Shown here piece by piece: positions 25,259-37,735 of a stretch of 64,000 bases of DNA (position 1 is the first letter of the stretch; each line of letters opens with the position of its first letter). Position numbers and translations under genes: made by a program. The notes beneath the pieces are model-generated. The model made no database searches. It saw only the letters and a program-made list of their open reading frames with translations, and had not been told where the DNA came from. The stretch lies in assembly GCA_963971225.1 (NCBI GenBank), contig OZ020267.1, positions 36,298,989 through 36,362,988 of the forward strand, given 5' to 3'. Origin of the DNA: Melieria omissa. Lineage: Eukaryota; Arthropoda; Insecta; Diptera; Ulidiidae.

Positions 25259-25880
25259 ATATCGCACACGCACAACAAAAGTGACACAACTCAAAATTTT
25301 TGATTTTTCAGGAAACGCAAAAAACAGTTTTTGGGCTAAATAAACATTTTTTTAAATAACGAATAGACCGTTCAGTAGAAAATCCTTACAGATTATGCTT
25401 TATGATAAGTTGCAAGAAATTTTTTTTTTTATTTTACACTAGAAAATCCAAAATTTTGAGTTGTGACTGTTTTGATGATATTTTATTTCAAGTTATGCCA
25501 CTTTTTCTGAATTTAATAATTATAAATGACAGTTAAAAAGCTGAAAGAAAAATTTTGAAAATTCATAATTAATTTTAATAATTAAAAATTTATGCAAAAA
25601 TTGTCAGAATTTTGCTTAAAATTAACTTTAACAAAAATGTATTTCATCAAACGTGACACAATTTGAGTAAGGACTCTTTTGCATTGAGCCGCAGCGATCA
25701 AATAGCATCCAACTTCTGACATGAAGATAGACATAACTGTATTTTTGCAATAGTCAACAACAACAAAATACACTGAGCTTTTGCTGATTGGTAGATATAT
25801 GCATTGTGCACTGTATTAACACATAAACCCGAAAATAAAAAATTTTGAGTTGTGTCACTTTTGTAGTGCGTGTGCGATAT
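25259..25880. mobile_element. Long-TIR MITE, 622 bp
   Basis: The ends form an inverted repeat of about 50 bp with few mismatches, beginning ATATCGCACACGCAC and running through GTGACACAACTCAAAATTTT. There is no coding sequence. The element lies a few bases from the TTAA MITE at 25894. A short, diverged relative is inserted in the SINE at 37661. Confidence 0.85.
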
Positions 25881-25893
25881 ATTGGCCACTTAA

Positions 25894-26410
25894 CCCTTTC
25901 GCTATTTTGTTGTCATATAGGAACATGCTAATTTGTGGATGTCATAAAACTCCATGGTTTTAAGAATAAATGTTTTTTTTGTCATAGGTTTGAATAGTTT
26001 GAAGTTTTAGAAATAATACAAAATAAATAAAATGAATATTTGAGTCTATAAATGGTAAGTATAAACGTTTTTTGAAGTATATCTTTACATAGTAAAGAAA
26101 GAAGAAGCAGAAAAATAAGGGATATTTTTAATTGCATTTTTGTTTCAATTCAGATAAATTTTTTAAACTATTTAACTGAAATAAATTAAGAAATATTTAA
26201 TTTTTTGTTATGAGAAAAAAATTTTATGTTTAAGTAATTATTACAGCCAGAAAGATATGATTGCTGTCACCTGACAACACTCCAAAAAACACGATTCGGC
26301 AAAAAAAAGTAAAAAGTTAGTATCAAATGTTGCTGATATAACTACACAAAAGACCAAATCGATAAATTTAAAGATTTAGCTTTTCCCAGTAAAAACCTGT
26401 AGCGAAAGGG
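25894..26410 (+). mobile_element. TTAA-flanked MITE, 517 bp
   Basis: TTAA lies at 25890-25893 and 26411-26414. The ends are CCCTTTCGCTATTTTGTTG on the left and, complemented, CCCTTTCGCTACAGG on the right. The left end matches the copies at 34650 and (inverted) 12539. Non-coding. Confidence 0.92.
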
Positions 26411-26414
26411 TTAA

Positions 26415-28483
26415 ACTTAATTTTAGTAATCGAATGTCAGTGTAACAAAACATAGAATTCAGGGACTTAACTATTATAAGTTTTTTAAGAAAATAGTTGC
26501 AGTGTAATGCATTATTATAATAACAATTTTAGGTCTCTGATAGAATTCTTTACAAAATCCGGCCATGGCTCACTCACAAACCTCGTCTCTCGCACATCGC
26601 TCGTCCAATTACAAATCCTGATTCCCAGCAGCGCACTTACCCGCATTGCCAACCGCCAACGCCAACGCCAAATTCGCTCGCTGCATCACAACCGCCACAA
26701 CACAGTGACCACCCATCAACGCTGATCCGCAGAGAATCGCTCATTTTGACAGCTTGTAAATGCCAGCGCAATAAAGTGCAACGTAGACAACGTTCGTTGG
26801 TTTGCACAATTCGCCGGATTGATCGGTGCGATTTTATTTATTTGTGCGTGCGCGCAGTAAATTGACAGCAGCTCCCGCAACCGCAACTACAACCACCACC
26901 ACAGCGACATCGACAACAACAACGACCACGCACAGTGCAGACGGCACTTTACGCAATTTGAATGCCGGCACACAAAATTGGATAACTTCCCGCGCCGGCG
27001 AAGGACACTCGCGCGCGCCTGCAATTGTGGCTCGTCGCGTTTCGTTTTCCGCCACCAAATTGACTGCCAACCTTTCAGCTTTTCAGCGACGACACAGCAA
27101 CACGATTGATATATGCTGGTGCGGCCAACATTCCCATGAGCATCATTTACCCACCACGCCATAACAATGCGCTCCCAGCAGACACAAAGAGCCCACAGAA
27201 CACAGCAATGATGCCAAAAAAACAAACGGAAAAAAGTCACCGAAACAGGAGCATTGCATCAGGATGAGCAGAACAAAAGACACTTGCTACCCCATCAAGT
27301 GGCTGTGGTAAGGATGTATAGTACGCCGTCTGGGCAACTCGCACGCCAACAACACAGCAAACACGCATTCTACCATGTTGCACACGTCGCAGCAATCGAT
27401 GCGACCAACCGAAATCCGCAATCATGGCCAATATGCAAAATAAATTTAACTTCCGAATCGCACTCGTGCAGCGACATTGCCGACATTGGCCACATCGGCG
27501 TCTTATTGGTTTTTATTGTTGTCGCTTTGCATTGTTGTTGCTGTGGTTGTGCATATTGCGGGAGTCTCGCGTATGTTGGCTTGTTTTACATATGTCCTCA
27601 CCTCGCTGGCTGTGGCGTGCTGCAGCTGGTCAGCGACTGAACGTTGGCGACATCCCCCAGAGATGCGAGCAATAACTTAAATGAGTCCCCTAAAAAGGCA
27701 CCAACAGCGCAGCGTTTTAGCATTTTGCCCAACAATGGCCAACGGCCCGTCGCCAGTGGCTGTGATGCGCGCAATCGCTGCCAGCCATTCGTTTTGTGCG
27801 TGATGGGACCACACGTTCGCAATTATTTTTGTTACAGTTTGCTGCTTAGGAGGCCTTCAACACAGCCAGAAATGCGCCAAAAACAACACAAGTGTCATAC
27901 CGATTGCTGTCAACTAAATCAGTATTGACGACATACGCAGCCGAATAAGCACAAAACGGGTAAAGGCGAAGGATTAAGTTTAAATTTTTGTCGACGTACG
28001 AGTATTTCTATCTCATGAGGCGACAAGAAAAAGAAAAGAAAATAAGAAAATCCATAAAACCGTTTCTACTTAGAACGTCATTCAAACTAGAGCTTCAAAC
28101 AAAGTGTGGCCAGTACGAACTGTCCGGACTGCCTAGTTGACTTTAAGTGTGTTTTTTTAGTTCATATGAAAGCTCCGCGGTGCATAAGACATCCGGTTTT
28201 TACATCCTTTTTCTCAACATAGTAGTTTTGATACCTCGCTTTTACGGCTCATTTTTTGGCAATACATCCCCAACTCTTGCTTTGTTCGGACTTGAACTCT
28301 CCAAGCCAATGTTTGAAGTCCTTTAGGACGTCTGGCTTTCCCATACTCAGCGCATAGTGCGGATGATGCGGGAAGCTCAGACGGTCCGAAGTCCAGACAG
28401 TTTGAAGCACTAATTCAAACATCTTTTTCACTCATTTAGTTGCTGTAATGTGGTAATGTCCATCAGATCGACTTTAAAAATTA
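26415..28483. other. Non-coding DNA, GC-richer in the middle
   Basis: No gene was recognised. The stretch 26640-27920 is GC-richer, with CAA/CCA runs and overlapping open frames on both strands whose translations (Thr-, Cys-, Val-rich) look like composition effects. Confidence 0.45.
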
Positions 28484-29160
28484 AAATGCTTCGAAAGTTC
28501 CCACCTAACCAACCAAAACCTACTCGACACATAATATTTAATTTCCCTCAACCTTACACATCTTTACGCAAAGATAACCTTATCTTGACCTACTGCGAAC
28601 CCAAATGTAAACTAAACCTAACCTCAATCTAGCCATATCCAAACCTAAACCTAACTTTACTATAACTGAAATATAACCTAACCCAACATAAACCTAACAT
28701 AAAACCCACTTAAACATAACCTAAAGTAACCCAACCCTTAGTAAAAGCTCAACATAACCTTACCCAAGCCAAATACCTCAACCTCAAGCAAAGCAAAACC
28801 TAAGCTCAAACTAACCTGAACCAAACCAAACCTAACATAAGCCCAGCCTTAACTTAATCTTAACCTAACCTAAACCTAACTTTTTACTAAGCCAAGAAAC
28901 AACTTAGGTTACATTTACTTATACCGAACCAACATCGTTGCCTAAACTTAACCTAAGCCTTACCTCAAAACTTAACCAACCTCCTAACTGAAACCTAACT
29001 TTAACCTGACCTAAACATTGCCTAAACATAGCTTTACCTAACCTTATTCTAGCCTAATCGAACGTAAACGTAACTTAAAACTGATCAAACCTAATCCTGA
29101 ACTTAGCCTGTACCTAACCAAAACCTTTCTTCATATAACCTAACTTCCCTTTCCCCCTAA
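28484..29160. repeat. CCTAA/CCTAAAC-rich degenerate array
   Basis: About 680 bp of diverged CCTAAC, CCTAAAC and CTTAACC units occur, all in one orientation (the complement is TTAGG-like). They are far too diverged to be a functional telomere. A second block lies at 29606-29740. Confidence 0.85.
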
Positions 29161-29309
29161 CCCTTTCGATCCTAAAGCTCCTTGAAAGTAACTTCACCTA
29201 TTTGTAATCTTATAGCAAAAGCTACGAATGACTTATGAGTTTATTTTAGGTATGTACCAAAAAAATTCATATTTTTAGAAGTGAATTCAAAGCAAATTAC
29301 AAAAATTTA

Positions 29310-29490
29310 ACTGACTGACTTCCCCAAAATAATTTCCAATCATTTGCAGCGATATCAGGGAAAGTTTGTGTTCTAATTGAAGTCTACGAATTAGGCGCTT
29401 TTGATAAAAACCCTGTTTCTTTAATAATGGTCAAATAAATCAAAAAGTGATAATTTTGTATTTTTCCATAAATATTAAATAATTTTTCTG
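29310..29490 (+). repeat. Dispersed repeat, copy 1 (inverted partner at 31525)
   Basis: About 180 bp here is the reverse complement, with small changes, of 31525-31702. Shared phrases include CCAAAATAATTTCCAAT and GAAGTCTACGAATT. Confidence 0.85.
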
Positions 29491-29605
29491 TAATTGAAAA
29501 ATATTGATACTAAATTTTATTTATTTAATTATTTATTATTATTATTAAAGTATTGTTATTATTAAATTAAATTATTTATTTTTTAATTATTTAACCCGTT
29601 TTAAA

Positions 29606-29740
29606 CTAAAATTTTTCAAAGCCTAACCTAATCAAACGTAAACATAACTTAAAACTGATCAAACCTAAACCTAACCTAACTCTAAACTTAAACTGTACCT
29701 AACCATAACCATACCTAATGTAGCCTTACCTAAGATATTC
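29606..29740. repeat. Second CCTAA-rich block
   Basis: Same CCTAACC-type units and orientation as 28484-29160. AT-rich DNA and the 29310 repeat separate the two blocks. Confidence 0.8.
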
Positions 29741-31302
29741 CAGACCCCAGCAGCCAAAGATTTTCAATGCCATTTCGCTGACTTTCATACAGTCAAATAA
29801 TTCTTAAAAATAATCGAACATAATATGAAATTGTTGTTTGTATATCCTTAATTTGCGTCTACGATGTCTACGATCACTGCCCAGTATTGCCAACACATTT
29901 TCTTGGCAACGCTTTCTCGTGTGCGTGTGTGTGTGTGTGTGTGTGCCATACAACGACACAACATTTCGTGTGCCTGCATCCTTTTGGCCACCTGAGTATG
30001 GACAAAATGAAAGGCGAAAATCGTAGCCAAACTGCAAAGCCAAAGCACAAGCAAAAACAACAAAAAACAAACCAAACAAAACACAAGCAAAGCAAACAAA
30101 CGTATCCTTAATTGATCGGATTTCGATCTCGTTTCGTTTGGCGAACGCTTAAGTCGCTCGCAAGTGAGCAACGACAACAACGACGACGACGACGATTGGC
30201 TTGTGGGTATTTTTCAGGGCAGATATCGTGCCGTGCAATGGCTGCAAAATGCTGCGCTCGATTAACGTTGGTGGATTCGGCTTTTGATTTGCATATATTT
30301 CGGTTTTAATTAGTTAACAAGGTGCTTTTCGTTTGTTCGCATTGCATGTTATACGACCATACTGATGTTTATTTCTTGTTATTGTTGTTGCTGCTGCTGC
30401 TGCTGTTGCTGGTGCTGTTGCTATATATGTGAATGTGTGTCTGTGTGCATTGTGGTTGTTGTTGCCGCTGTTGTGGTGTGTTGCATTATGTCCTGAACGC
30501 TGTTAACCGCAGTAGCAGCAGCCACAGAGATACCAAAACGAGCGACAAGAAATCAAAACACGATTTTTTGCTGCTTGCCGTTTGCTGCTTTTTTTGCTTA
30601 AAGCAATTCCTGGAAATCGACTTGCAATGCGCCATTAGGCCATTAATATTGTGTATAATGCATAATAAATATGATCACTGAGTGGGAGTTGTCGACAGCA
30701 TTCCACGAAAGAAAGTTCGATGTGGTGAGGAAGTCATGTTTCATTATCGAAGAACTGCATTGAGTCAACTGTTCATATACTAAATTTACTGAATAATCGA
30801 TGGTAGAGAGTGTTGTTATATTTTCAAATATCTCCAAATCAGCAAACATTCCAATCTGCAGTTTCAACACGCTCCACAAAAGACGCACGACAACAAGAAC
30901 AAGTAAGAATGAACGAAAAACCAACAAAAAATTCCGTAACGATGTCATCAATTAAATGCAAAAAATACAAATGTTCACACCTGAGAACTTTATTAGGGCA
31001 AAGGGAGCTGAACACGGCGCTGCCGGTGTGAGCTGAAAGTGCAAAATACGCGGAGGTGTGCAAAATGTATGGACGAACGAGATGACTGTCACACGAGCAA
31101 AACACAAGGCCCACGGTCTAAGGCAGCGATGCTCAAACTTTTCAGCATGTGAGTTTTGCTTTCAATTTTTAGTTTTGCTTTTCGAAATGAATAAAGAGGT
31201 TTTTAAGATGATAAGTATGCAGTTTTGCTAAGTTTTTAAATTAATAAGTAATCTTCAAATATTTTCGAAAATAATAATAAAAGTAATAATAAGTCCGAAA
31301 GA
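29741..31302. other. Non-coding DNA with (TG)n and CTG runs
   Basis: No gene was recognised. A (TG)n run lies at about 29920-29945 and CTG/TTG runs at about 30378-30422. Open frames that overlap them are repeat artefacts. Confidence 0.45.
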
Positions 31303-31440
31303 CGGTTGGTTGGTTATTTTTTTCTCCCTTGGAGGTTTTACCATTGCCTGCTGACGTTTCAACAGCCCGAGCTAGGATTCGAACCTAGGACCTTGGTATG
31401 AGAAGCCAGCACGTTGCCCACTGGACAATCGGGGCCGATG
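31303..31440 (-). mobile_element. tRNA-derived SINE, 3' truncated
   Basis: On the minus strand the head carries a tRNA-like B box GGTTCGAATCC and a degenerate A box, followed by the family's GGTTTTACC segment. The tail is missing. Confidence 0.75.
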
Positions 31441-31524
31441 TAATTAACCCTCGAATTCTCGATATTACTTACCTCGCCACGCCTTAAACGTTAAATAAAT
31501 TGTATATCAATATTTTTTATTTAC

Positions 31525-31702
31525 AGAAAAGTTATCTAATATTTATGGAAAAATACAAAATTCAAAATTATCACTTTTTTATTGTATTTTACCATTATTA
31601 AAGAAACAGGTTTTTGATCAAAAGCGCCCAATTCGTAGACTTCAATTAGAACACAAATTTTCCCTGATATCGTGGCAAATTATTGGAAATTATTTTGGAG
31701 GT
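31525..31702 (-). repeat. Dispersed repeat, copy 2 (inverted)
   Basis: Reverse complement of the repeat at 29310-29490. It abuts the LINE remnant at 31715. Confidence 0.85.
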
Positions 31703-31714
31703 AGCAGTAAAATT

Positions 31715-31960
31715 ATTATAATTTCACCGGAGACACAATCTCAATCTTTCCCGTCGACCTGAAACTAAAACATCGAACACCTTTTTCGCTGGAGCTTCAT
31801 TGTTCATACGGGAGACATGGCCAAGCCGGCATTGTCGCTGAATGCCTCTGAACAGCTCATACAGGTTGTGGTTCATTTGTACTCGATAGTTGTTGTCAAA
31901 ACAAATAGAACTGAAGATATTGCGAAGCATCTTCTTTTCAAACACCCATAGTGTTCATAA
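31715..31960 (-). mobile_element. Non-LTR retrotransposon remnant, C-terminal region
   Basis: The minus strand encodes FEKKMLRNIFSSICFDNN and NHNLYELFRGIQ, then GHVSRMNNEAPAKKVFD. That order (an MLR block, an ELY block, a GHVxRM block) is typical of the region after reverse transcriptase in RTE-like LINEs. Only this piece survives, with a frame break between the second and third blocks. Confidence 0.7.
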
Positions 31961-32139
31961 GACTTGATTCAGTGTTGTATGGAGATTCTTAATAATAGGT
32001 TTTTGATGCTCCGCAACCTCTAATTTTATGCGGTTAGGTGAAAACGTGCATGAGCCAAAAATTTTTGGGCTAGAGTGGGGCTAAATGGCGTCGCATCGAG
32101 GTCAAAGTACACAAAAAGCTACGAAATTCGACAAATTGC
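31961..32139. other. Short non-coding spacer
   Basis: Nothing was recognised. Confidence 0.4.
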
Positions 32140-32450
32140 TCCACATCTGCTCAAAAGTTGCTCCTAGAGCGTTAAAATCTATGACTGACCCTCACTAATT
32201 TTTTCTGCTGAATATTTCTTTCAAACATATTTATACCCCATCTCCAACCCCTAATGGGACTCCCATACAAAATGGTCGTTTTTACACAATAGGCTCCCAC
32301 TGCTCCCAGGTTGCCCCCGGACGTGTCAAATGTATGACCGACACCCATTTATTTCCCCTTCCGAATGTTTCTTCCAAACATACCTACTCGCTATCTCTAA
32401 GTCTTAAGGGGGCTGCCATACAAAATTGGCAATTTTCAATGGCATTGGCT
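32140..32450. repeat. Two diverged direct repeats of about 150 bp
   Basis: ATCTATGACTGACC near 32177 and AATGTATGACCGACA near 32328 start matching stretches that continue through CAAACATA and end CCATACAAAAT. The offset is about 151 bp. Confidence 0.65.
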
Positions 32451-32700
32451 CCCCACTTGTAAATGTAGTAGTTAAGTAAGTAAAAAACATCATATCTCAG
32501 AAACTACTGAACCAATTTAAATTATTTATTGAGCGATCGCCAACATACTTGAATACACAAAATACAAAATGAATTCAGGTTTAAAATTTCACCACCAGAG
32601 GGCGTCTCCCATATGATCGGAGTTGTGAGGTTATCAACTTTTGGGTTTCTACAAAGCTAAAATCAAAATTTACTGTCTGTACTTCAAAAGTCTATCGTCT

Positions 32701-33096
32701 GGTTAGTTGGTTAAGTGGCTGCCTCTGTATGAGACACACTTAGGCCTATGGGCCCGTTGTGATACCACAAATTCCACCCGTTTGAAATGTGTATGCAACA
32801 CTGGTTTTTCCAACATGTGATACAACACACATTTCAAACGGATGGGGGAAAGGGAGGGAGGGGACCTACAGTTTAACGCCGAATCCGAACGGCGATTGGC
32901 AGTTTTTTCTTTCACACTTGGAGGTTTTGCCATTGTCTGCCAAGAGCGCACTTGTGCGATTCTTGTAATTCTCATTTCCTTCATGTGGATAGCGATAGAA
33001 GTAAATGAGTGTTCTTTCCAGCCCAAGCCAGGAATCGAACCTGGAGCGCTCGGTATGAGAAGCCAGCGCGCTACCCGCTGAGCTATCGAGGCCGAC
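32701..33096 (-). mobile_element. tRNA-derived SINE, complete, with LINE-like tail
   Basis: The minus-strand head has an A box (TAGCTCAGCGGG), a CAT in the anticodon-loop position, and a B box (GGTTCGATTCC), so it looks like a tRNA-Met-type ancestor. The body resembles the 8327 SINE (GACCTACAG, CCGAATCCGAACGGC), but the 3' tail is different. That tail, GTGGTATCACAACGGGCC and on to GCCTAAGTGTG, matches the 3' untranslated end of the LINE at 42244. Flanking AGTCTATCGTCT (32689-32700) and AGTCTATTGTCT (33097-33108) form a 12 bp target duplication with one mismatch. Confidence 0.92.
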
Positions 33097-33108
33097 AGTC
33101 TATTGTCT

Positions 33109-34576
33109 ATTCAAAAGTCTATCAATTAGCCTCAACTCAAGACCCTAGGCGCTACGAGTAGACAGAATATAATTCGTCTTGCCTTCATTTACCACCAAAC
33201 CCATTTCGGTAGATTTCTTTCGATTGTTGCAAAGGCAAATAAAACTTAAAGCTCTGTTAATTGAAGCTAGAATCGTTTGTTAAAGAGAAGCCCTGCTCAA
33301 TCGAAAGAGAGATGTTAGGAAGAAACTTAAGTATTCCAATATTTAGATTTATTTATTGTGTATATTGCAACCACCACTGCTCACAGGCACAGAAAGAGCA
33401 AACGCTGCACACGAATTGGAATCGCTGCCCGAATGTCTGCGATGCCTTCGAAGCGCATTTCACGTGCTCAAATAAAAAAATTGAACCACTAAGAACGTGA
33501 AACAGGTAAAGGTGACTTTATTGTGAGACTGTGTGGATCTCCCTTTTTCATTTTTTTTAGTTTTTTACTATTGTTTCAACATTTCTAGGAACTTTTGCGG
33601 TGGGCCCAGCAAGCAGTTCGCTTTTGGTGGGCTGATCATTTAGGTGACATCAGCAACTTGACTAACGCGTAAGTAGACTGTTGAATATGTGAGTTTGCAT
33701 TCAAATGTATTCAACTGTAAATGTATATGTTTCTAATTATGTAGATTTAATGAAATAAAAATGTTTTTAAATCATTAATTGGCCACAGAATGTATGCACC
33801 GCAAATCAACTTCGCAAACATTCGGCCGTCGTTCTATTAGCCTTTTCTACCCAACTTTAAGCATTACTTTTCCAACATCCTCTTTGGCCCACACTCGATC
33901 TCGCCATCGTACCAGCACGGCAGTGTTTAGTTGGAAAATCACCTTTAAGACACGATTTTTGCCATAATGCAGCGACAGCAAATTAACCGCACTTCTTCCT
34001 TCTGAAAGTCGAGTGCGTGCCACCGTGAAAACCAACGCTTCGGTATCGTTGGCCAAAAACGGCATGTTGACAGTGCGCTCCAAAGTTAAGCGCACAACAA
34101 CAACAACAACAACGCCATTATCGGCCACCTTTAGAGCAGCGCAACGAGTGAGTACGCTTCGCATTGCCACAATGAACAACAAACAATTGAACATCCCGAT
34201 TGCCAACTCGTACGAAACAATTCGTGAACATGCATTTTTCCACTTAAATTGCGCCTGATTATAATTTTTATTTCAATTCTTTGCCATTTCGTTCGCTTTT
34301 ATTGTGGTTACGTTTTTTATTGCAGTCGCCACCGCCGTGCACTGCAAACTTAGTCGAACAACGTTGACTACTTTAAATATAATCGTTGCAAATTTGTTCT
34401 GCCATTGTTTCTTGCTTGTGTCGCTCTGAGGTTGTTACAGTCAAAACCGCTTAAATGTAAGTTGCTGAACTGAAAATTTGTGTAACTGAAATGCAAGTGC
34501 GGGTTCCATTTTTATTTTGATTTTTTACCGAAAATTTGTTCGTTTAGTTGAAACTTTGCATTAGTGAAAAATTCGG
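33109..34576. other. Non-coding DNA
   Basis: No gene was recognised. A CAA run lies at about 34096-34112. The 119-codon minus-strand frame at 33847-34206 covers this run (poly-Val) and matches no family I know. Confidence 0.4.
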
Positions 34577-34640
34577 TTGAGTTAAAATTGCCGCCTTTGT
34601 ATGAGACACAAACTATACGGGCCCGTTGAGATACCAAAAA
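34577..34640 (-). mobile_element. SINE 3' tail fragment
   Basis: It matches the 3' tail of the 32701 SINE (TGTATGAGACACA, GGGCCCGTTG, GATACCA). The rest of the SINE is absent, and the TTAA MITE follows directly. Confidence 0.7.
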
Positions 34641-34649
34641 ATCGGTTAA

Positions 34650-35167
34650 CCCTTTCGCTATTTTGTTGCCATATGGCAACATGCTACTATGTCGACGTCT
34701 GAACCCTCTGTGGTTTCAAGAATAATTTTTTTTTGGTCCTTAGAATAGTTTGAAGTTTTAGGAAAAATACGAAATTAATAAACTGACTATTTCAGTTTAA
34801 AGAAGAGAAGTATACAAGCTTTTTTAATGGTATATCTTTACATAGTAAAGGAAGAAGAAGCAGAAAAATTAGATAACTTTTTAATTTGACGTTTTCTTTC
34901 AATTTGGATATATATTTTTTTTAATTTTGGCTCAAGTAAATGAAGAAATACTCAAATTTGCGTTATGCGTACAAAGTTTTATGTTTAAGTAATTATTACA
35001 ACCACAACGATGTGTTTGTTCTCATAGAAAAAACACTCTAAAATACAGGGTCAGAGTATAAAAATTAAAACATTGTTTATGGAATGTTTCTAATACAACC
35101 ACATAGAAATCTAAAACGTAAAATTTAAAACTTTAACTTTCCCCAGTAAAAATCTAAAGCGAAAGAG
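34650..35167 (+). mobile_element. TTAA-flanked MITE, 518 bp
   Basis: TTAA lies at 34646-34649 and 35168-35171. The left end is CCCTTTCGCTATTTTGTTG. The right end carries one change (GAAAGAG for GAAAGGG). It is closely related to 25894-26410 through the whole length. Confidence 0.9.
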
Positions 35168-35171
35168 TTAA

Positions 35172-37660
35172 GGGAAAGACTATTTTGGGTTCATAACATA
35201 AATTTAGACTATTTCAACTTCGCCTAAGTGAAAAAATTGTGTTCAACATTTCATAATTTTAAAATTACTGCCTTTTATTATTTCGCCGTATTACTACATC
35301 TCTGATAAGTTGTTCAGCTGTTTTCAATAGTTGGCGCAGTTGGTTTTTGAAATTTCAACAACATTAAACAATTTCGAAAAAATAATGTATTTTCTTTCAC
35401 TCATCTTAAGTGCGCTTAATTGAAACTTAATTCACTTAACTGGAATTTGCTTAACTTTTCGCTCAAAACACCAGTTAACTGCAAGTAAAAGACCGAACAA
35501 AATCGACTTTCAGTTAAGCGGACTCGACTGTATATATGTGTTCAATGTAAATATTTGCCTAAGAGTATAAAAAAAACAGTCGCTTTGGTGACGCAGGCAG
35601 TTTTACAATGTCTGCCTTACGACGCCTTGGACAACGAAATGTTGTTTGACATTCGCACTATTGACATATTGGCTTCTCTCGGTTTGAACGTCAAATTCAA
35701 ATTAAATTCGAAACTGAAAGTGTTCGCTAAAAAGGGTAAAATTGTGATACACAATGATCAAACTATTAAAAATTATATAAACAAGCAATACTTCATGCAA
35801 TGTTCTTGCAAGTTTGTTGCTTAAGTCTTTTGTATGTGTGCGTACTTTCGGCGCCTACAGCAATCGTGTTTATAAAGCAGCTTAAAACCAAGTGACGGTC
35901 AGCTGGGCCATGATAAGCCAAAGATAACATACATTTATAACTATAAAGCAGCGGCAAGTGTTTAATGAGTCGAATCTTGCAACTTCATAGACAAAAGTAC
36001 AAGCATTCTTACTGCCCAAGATTAGTAGTGATCGTAAGCCACAATAAGCGTCACCATGCGGATAAACTTATGCTGCTAATTAGCACCGCCAAGACCCCAA
36101 CAATCGCCACCAAAATCTGAAAAAGTGCAAAAGAACCTCAAAAACTTTAACAACTAACCATGAAATTGGGCACAATGGCCATAGAACATAGAGTAGCCAC
36201 CACACTACCACAAATGGACATTTACAACTGACACTACAACAACAACAATGCTGCTGTCGTGTTTTCTAGTTGCGGATTTTATGCAAATCAATGAAATAAA
36301 ATTACGTTAATAAATTTTCAACATTTAGGAACCGCCAAAGTTTCAGAGAATTTCTGCACTTTGACTGCGGCCAAAAGTTGTACGGACACCATTAGCAACA
36401 AAATTAAAAAACAAACAACAAAAATTGTAAAGTCAACAAGAAGTAACAAGCAACGACAAGCAACTAAACGATAAGAAAAATTAATACAAAATTGAGTTGC
36501 TGCCTACAGGCGCAAGCAGCAAGCGGCAAGTAGCAGCGTTCGTCAGCAGCGCCAAGCAGCGACGCGTAGTTACTTGGAATTTTGGCGGTGTTTGGCAAAG
36601 CCAAAGCGACTGCATGGCGTTGAGACTTTTGTGGCCACCGCCAATGCAGCGGCGTGGTGCGCCTTCCGCCTGTGCATAGGACGCAGGGCGCATGCAAAAT
36701 TTGCTGTGAATTGCGTGGCGAAAAAGCAACTTTCGGCATTTGGCTTTTGTATGCAAAAATAATGCAAACAACACAGAATAAAAAATAAATAAAACAAATA
36801 AAGAAAAATATCAAACGCAAAGGCGATAAACTGCAGCGCGGCGCAAACACTTAAAGCGCCGGACAGTCAAAGCACACCCAGCTGCTATGCAAATGTGACA
36901 AGAGTTATCAGAATGTAATTTTTTTCAGTATTAAATGTGGCAATTTTTCTGACTCATTGCAAAACTCATGGAAACTAACATTTACAAAAATTGAAAAAAT
37001 AAAAATAACTCCTTTAAAAAAGAAAGAAATGTTGTTGTGTGCTATGCTATAAAAATGTTTTGCTCTTTTATGTTTAAAAATACGTTTTATAAATAATAAA
37101 TTCAACTTTACAAGTTTCGCGCTTTGCTTTTTTGACTGTTTTATGACTTTGGCTTGTGGCTAAAATAGCAACAACAATAAGAAACAGCAAAAGGTACAAG
37201 TACTACAAGTACACTGCCACACTCCAAGAGATTTCCATTTGGATAATGTTAATGTCAAATGTTAAATTTTTAATTACCTCCGAGTTAAAGTTGTGCTTTT
37301 TTTACGTTTAAATATTCTTGATTTTGTTGTCTATTTTGTCAGTTCTTATGGTGGAAAGTGGAAGACCTCTTTCAAGTAGATAATGTTGGGCAGCAGTCAA
37401 AAGACTTCTGAGACCACCAAGTCGCATACTTGGTACTCAATTATTATTGCGATTTATGAAAAATTGTAATTAGTATTTAAATAATATTTGAGAGTTAAAT
37501 ATTCACCACAATTAATCAACTGTAAAGATTCCTTAAGTTTTTGTGCATATCGATTTTTTTAATGTGTCCAATGTGTAACCCAGTACTGAAGTTATCTTAA
37601 GAAATGTTTGCATTACTTAATTAAATTAAATTGACTTGGCTTACAAAACTAACGTGGCTC
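35172..37660. other. Non-coding DNA
   Basis: No gene was recognised. An 89-codon frame at 35555-35824 has plausible amino-acid composition (Lys/Leu-rich, ending CSCKFVA) but no motif I know; it follows an A-rich stretch ending in AG and could be an exon or chance. The rest is AT-rich with scattered CAA runs. Confidence 0.4.
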
Positions 37661-37735
37661 AGATGATTAACTGAAACATTTTTAATCCTCAAATGCTTTT
37701 GCTCCTTAAATGTGAATGCAATCTTGTTTCTACAA

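Noticed and set aside
28249..28431. 60-codon minus-strand frame
   Set aside because: Too short, no known motif, and in AT-rich repeat surroundings.
33018..33096. tRNA-like sequence that could be a real tRNA gene
   Set aside because: It forms the head of a SINE with body, tail and target duplication; the acceptor arm is not complete.
35555..35824. 89-codon frame with plausible composition
   Set aside because: No recognised motif; lacking a second exon or homology I do not call a gene.
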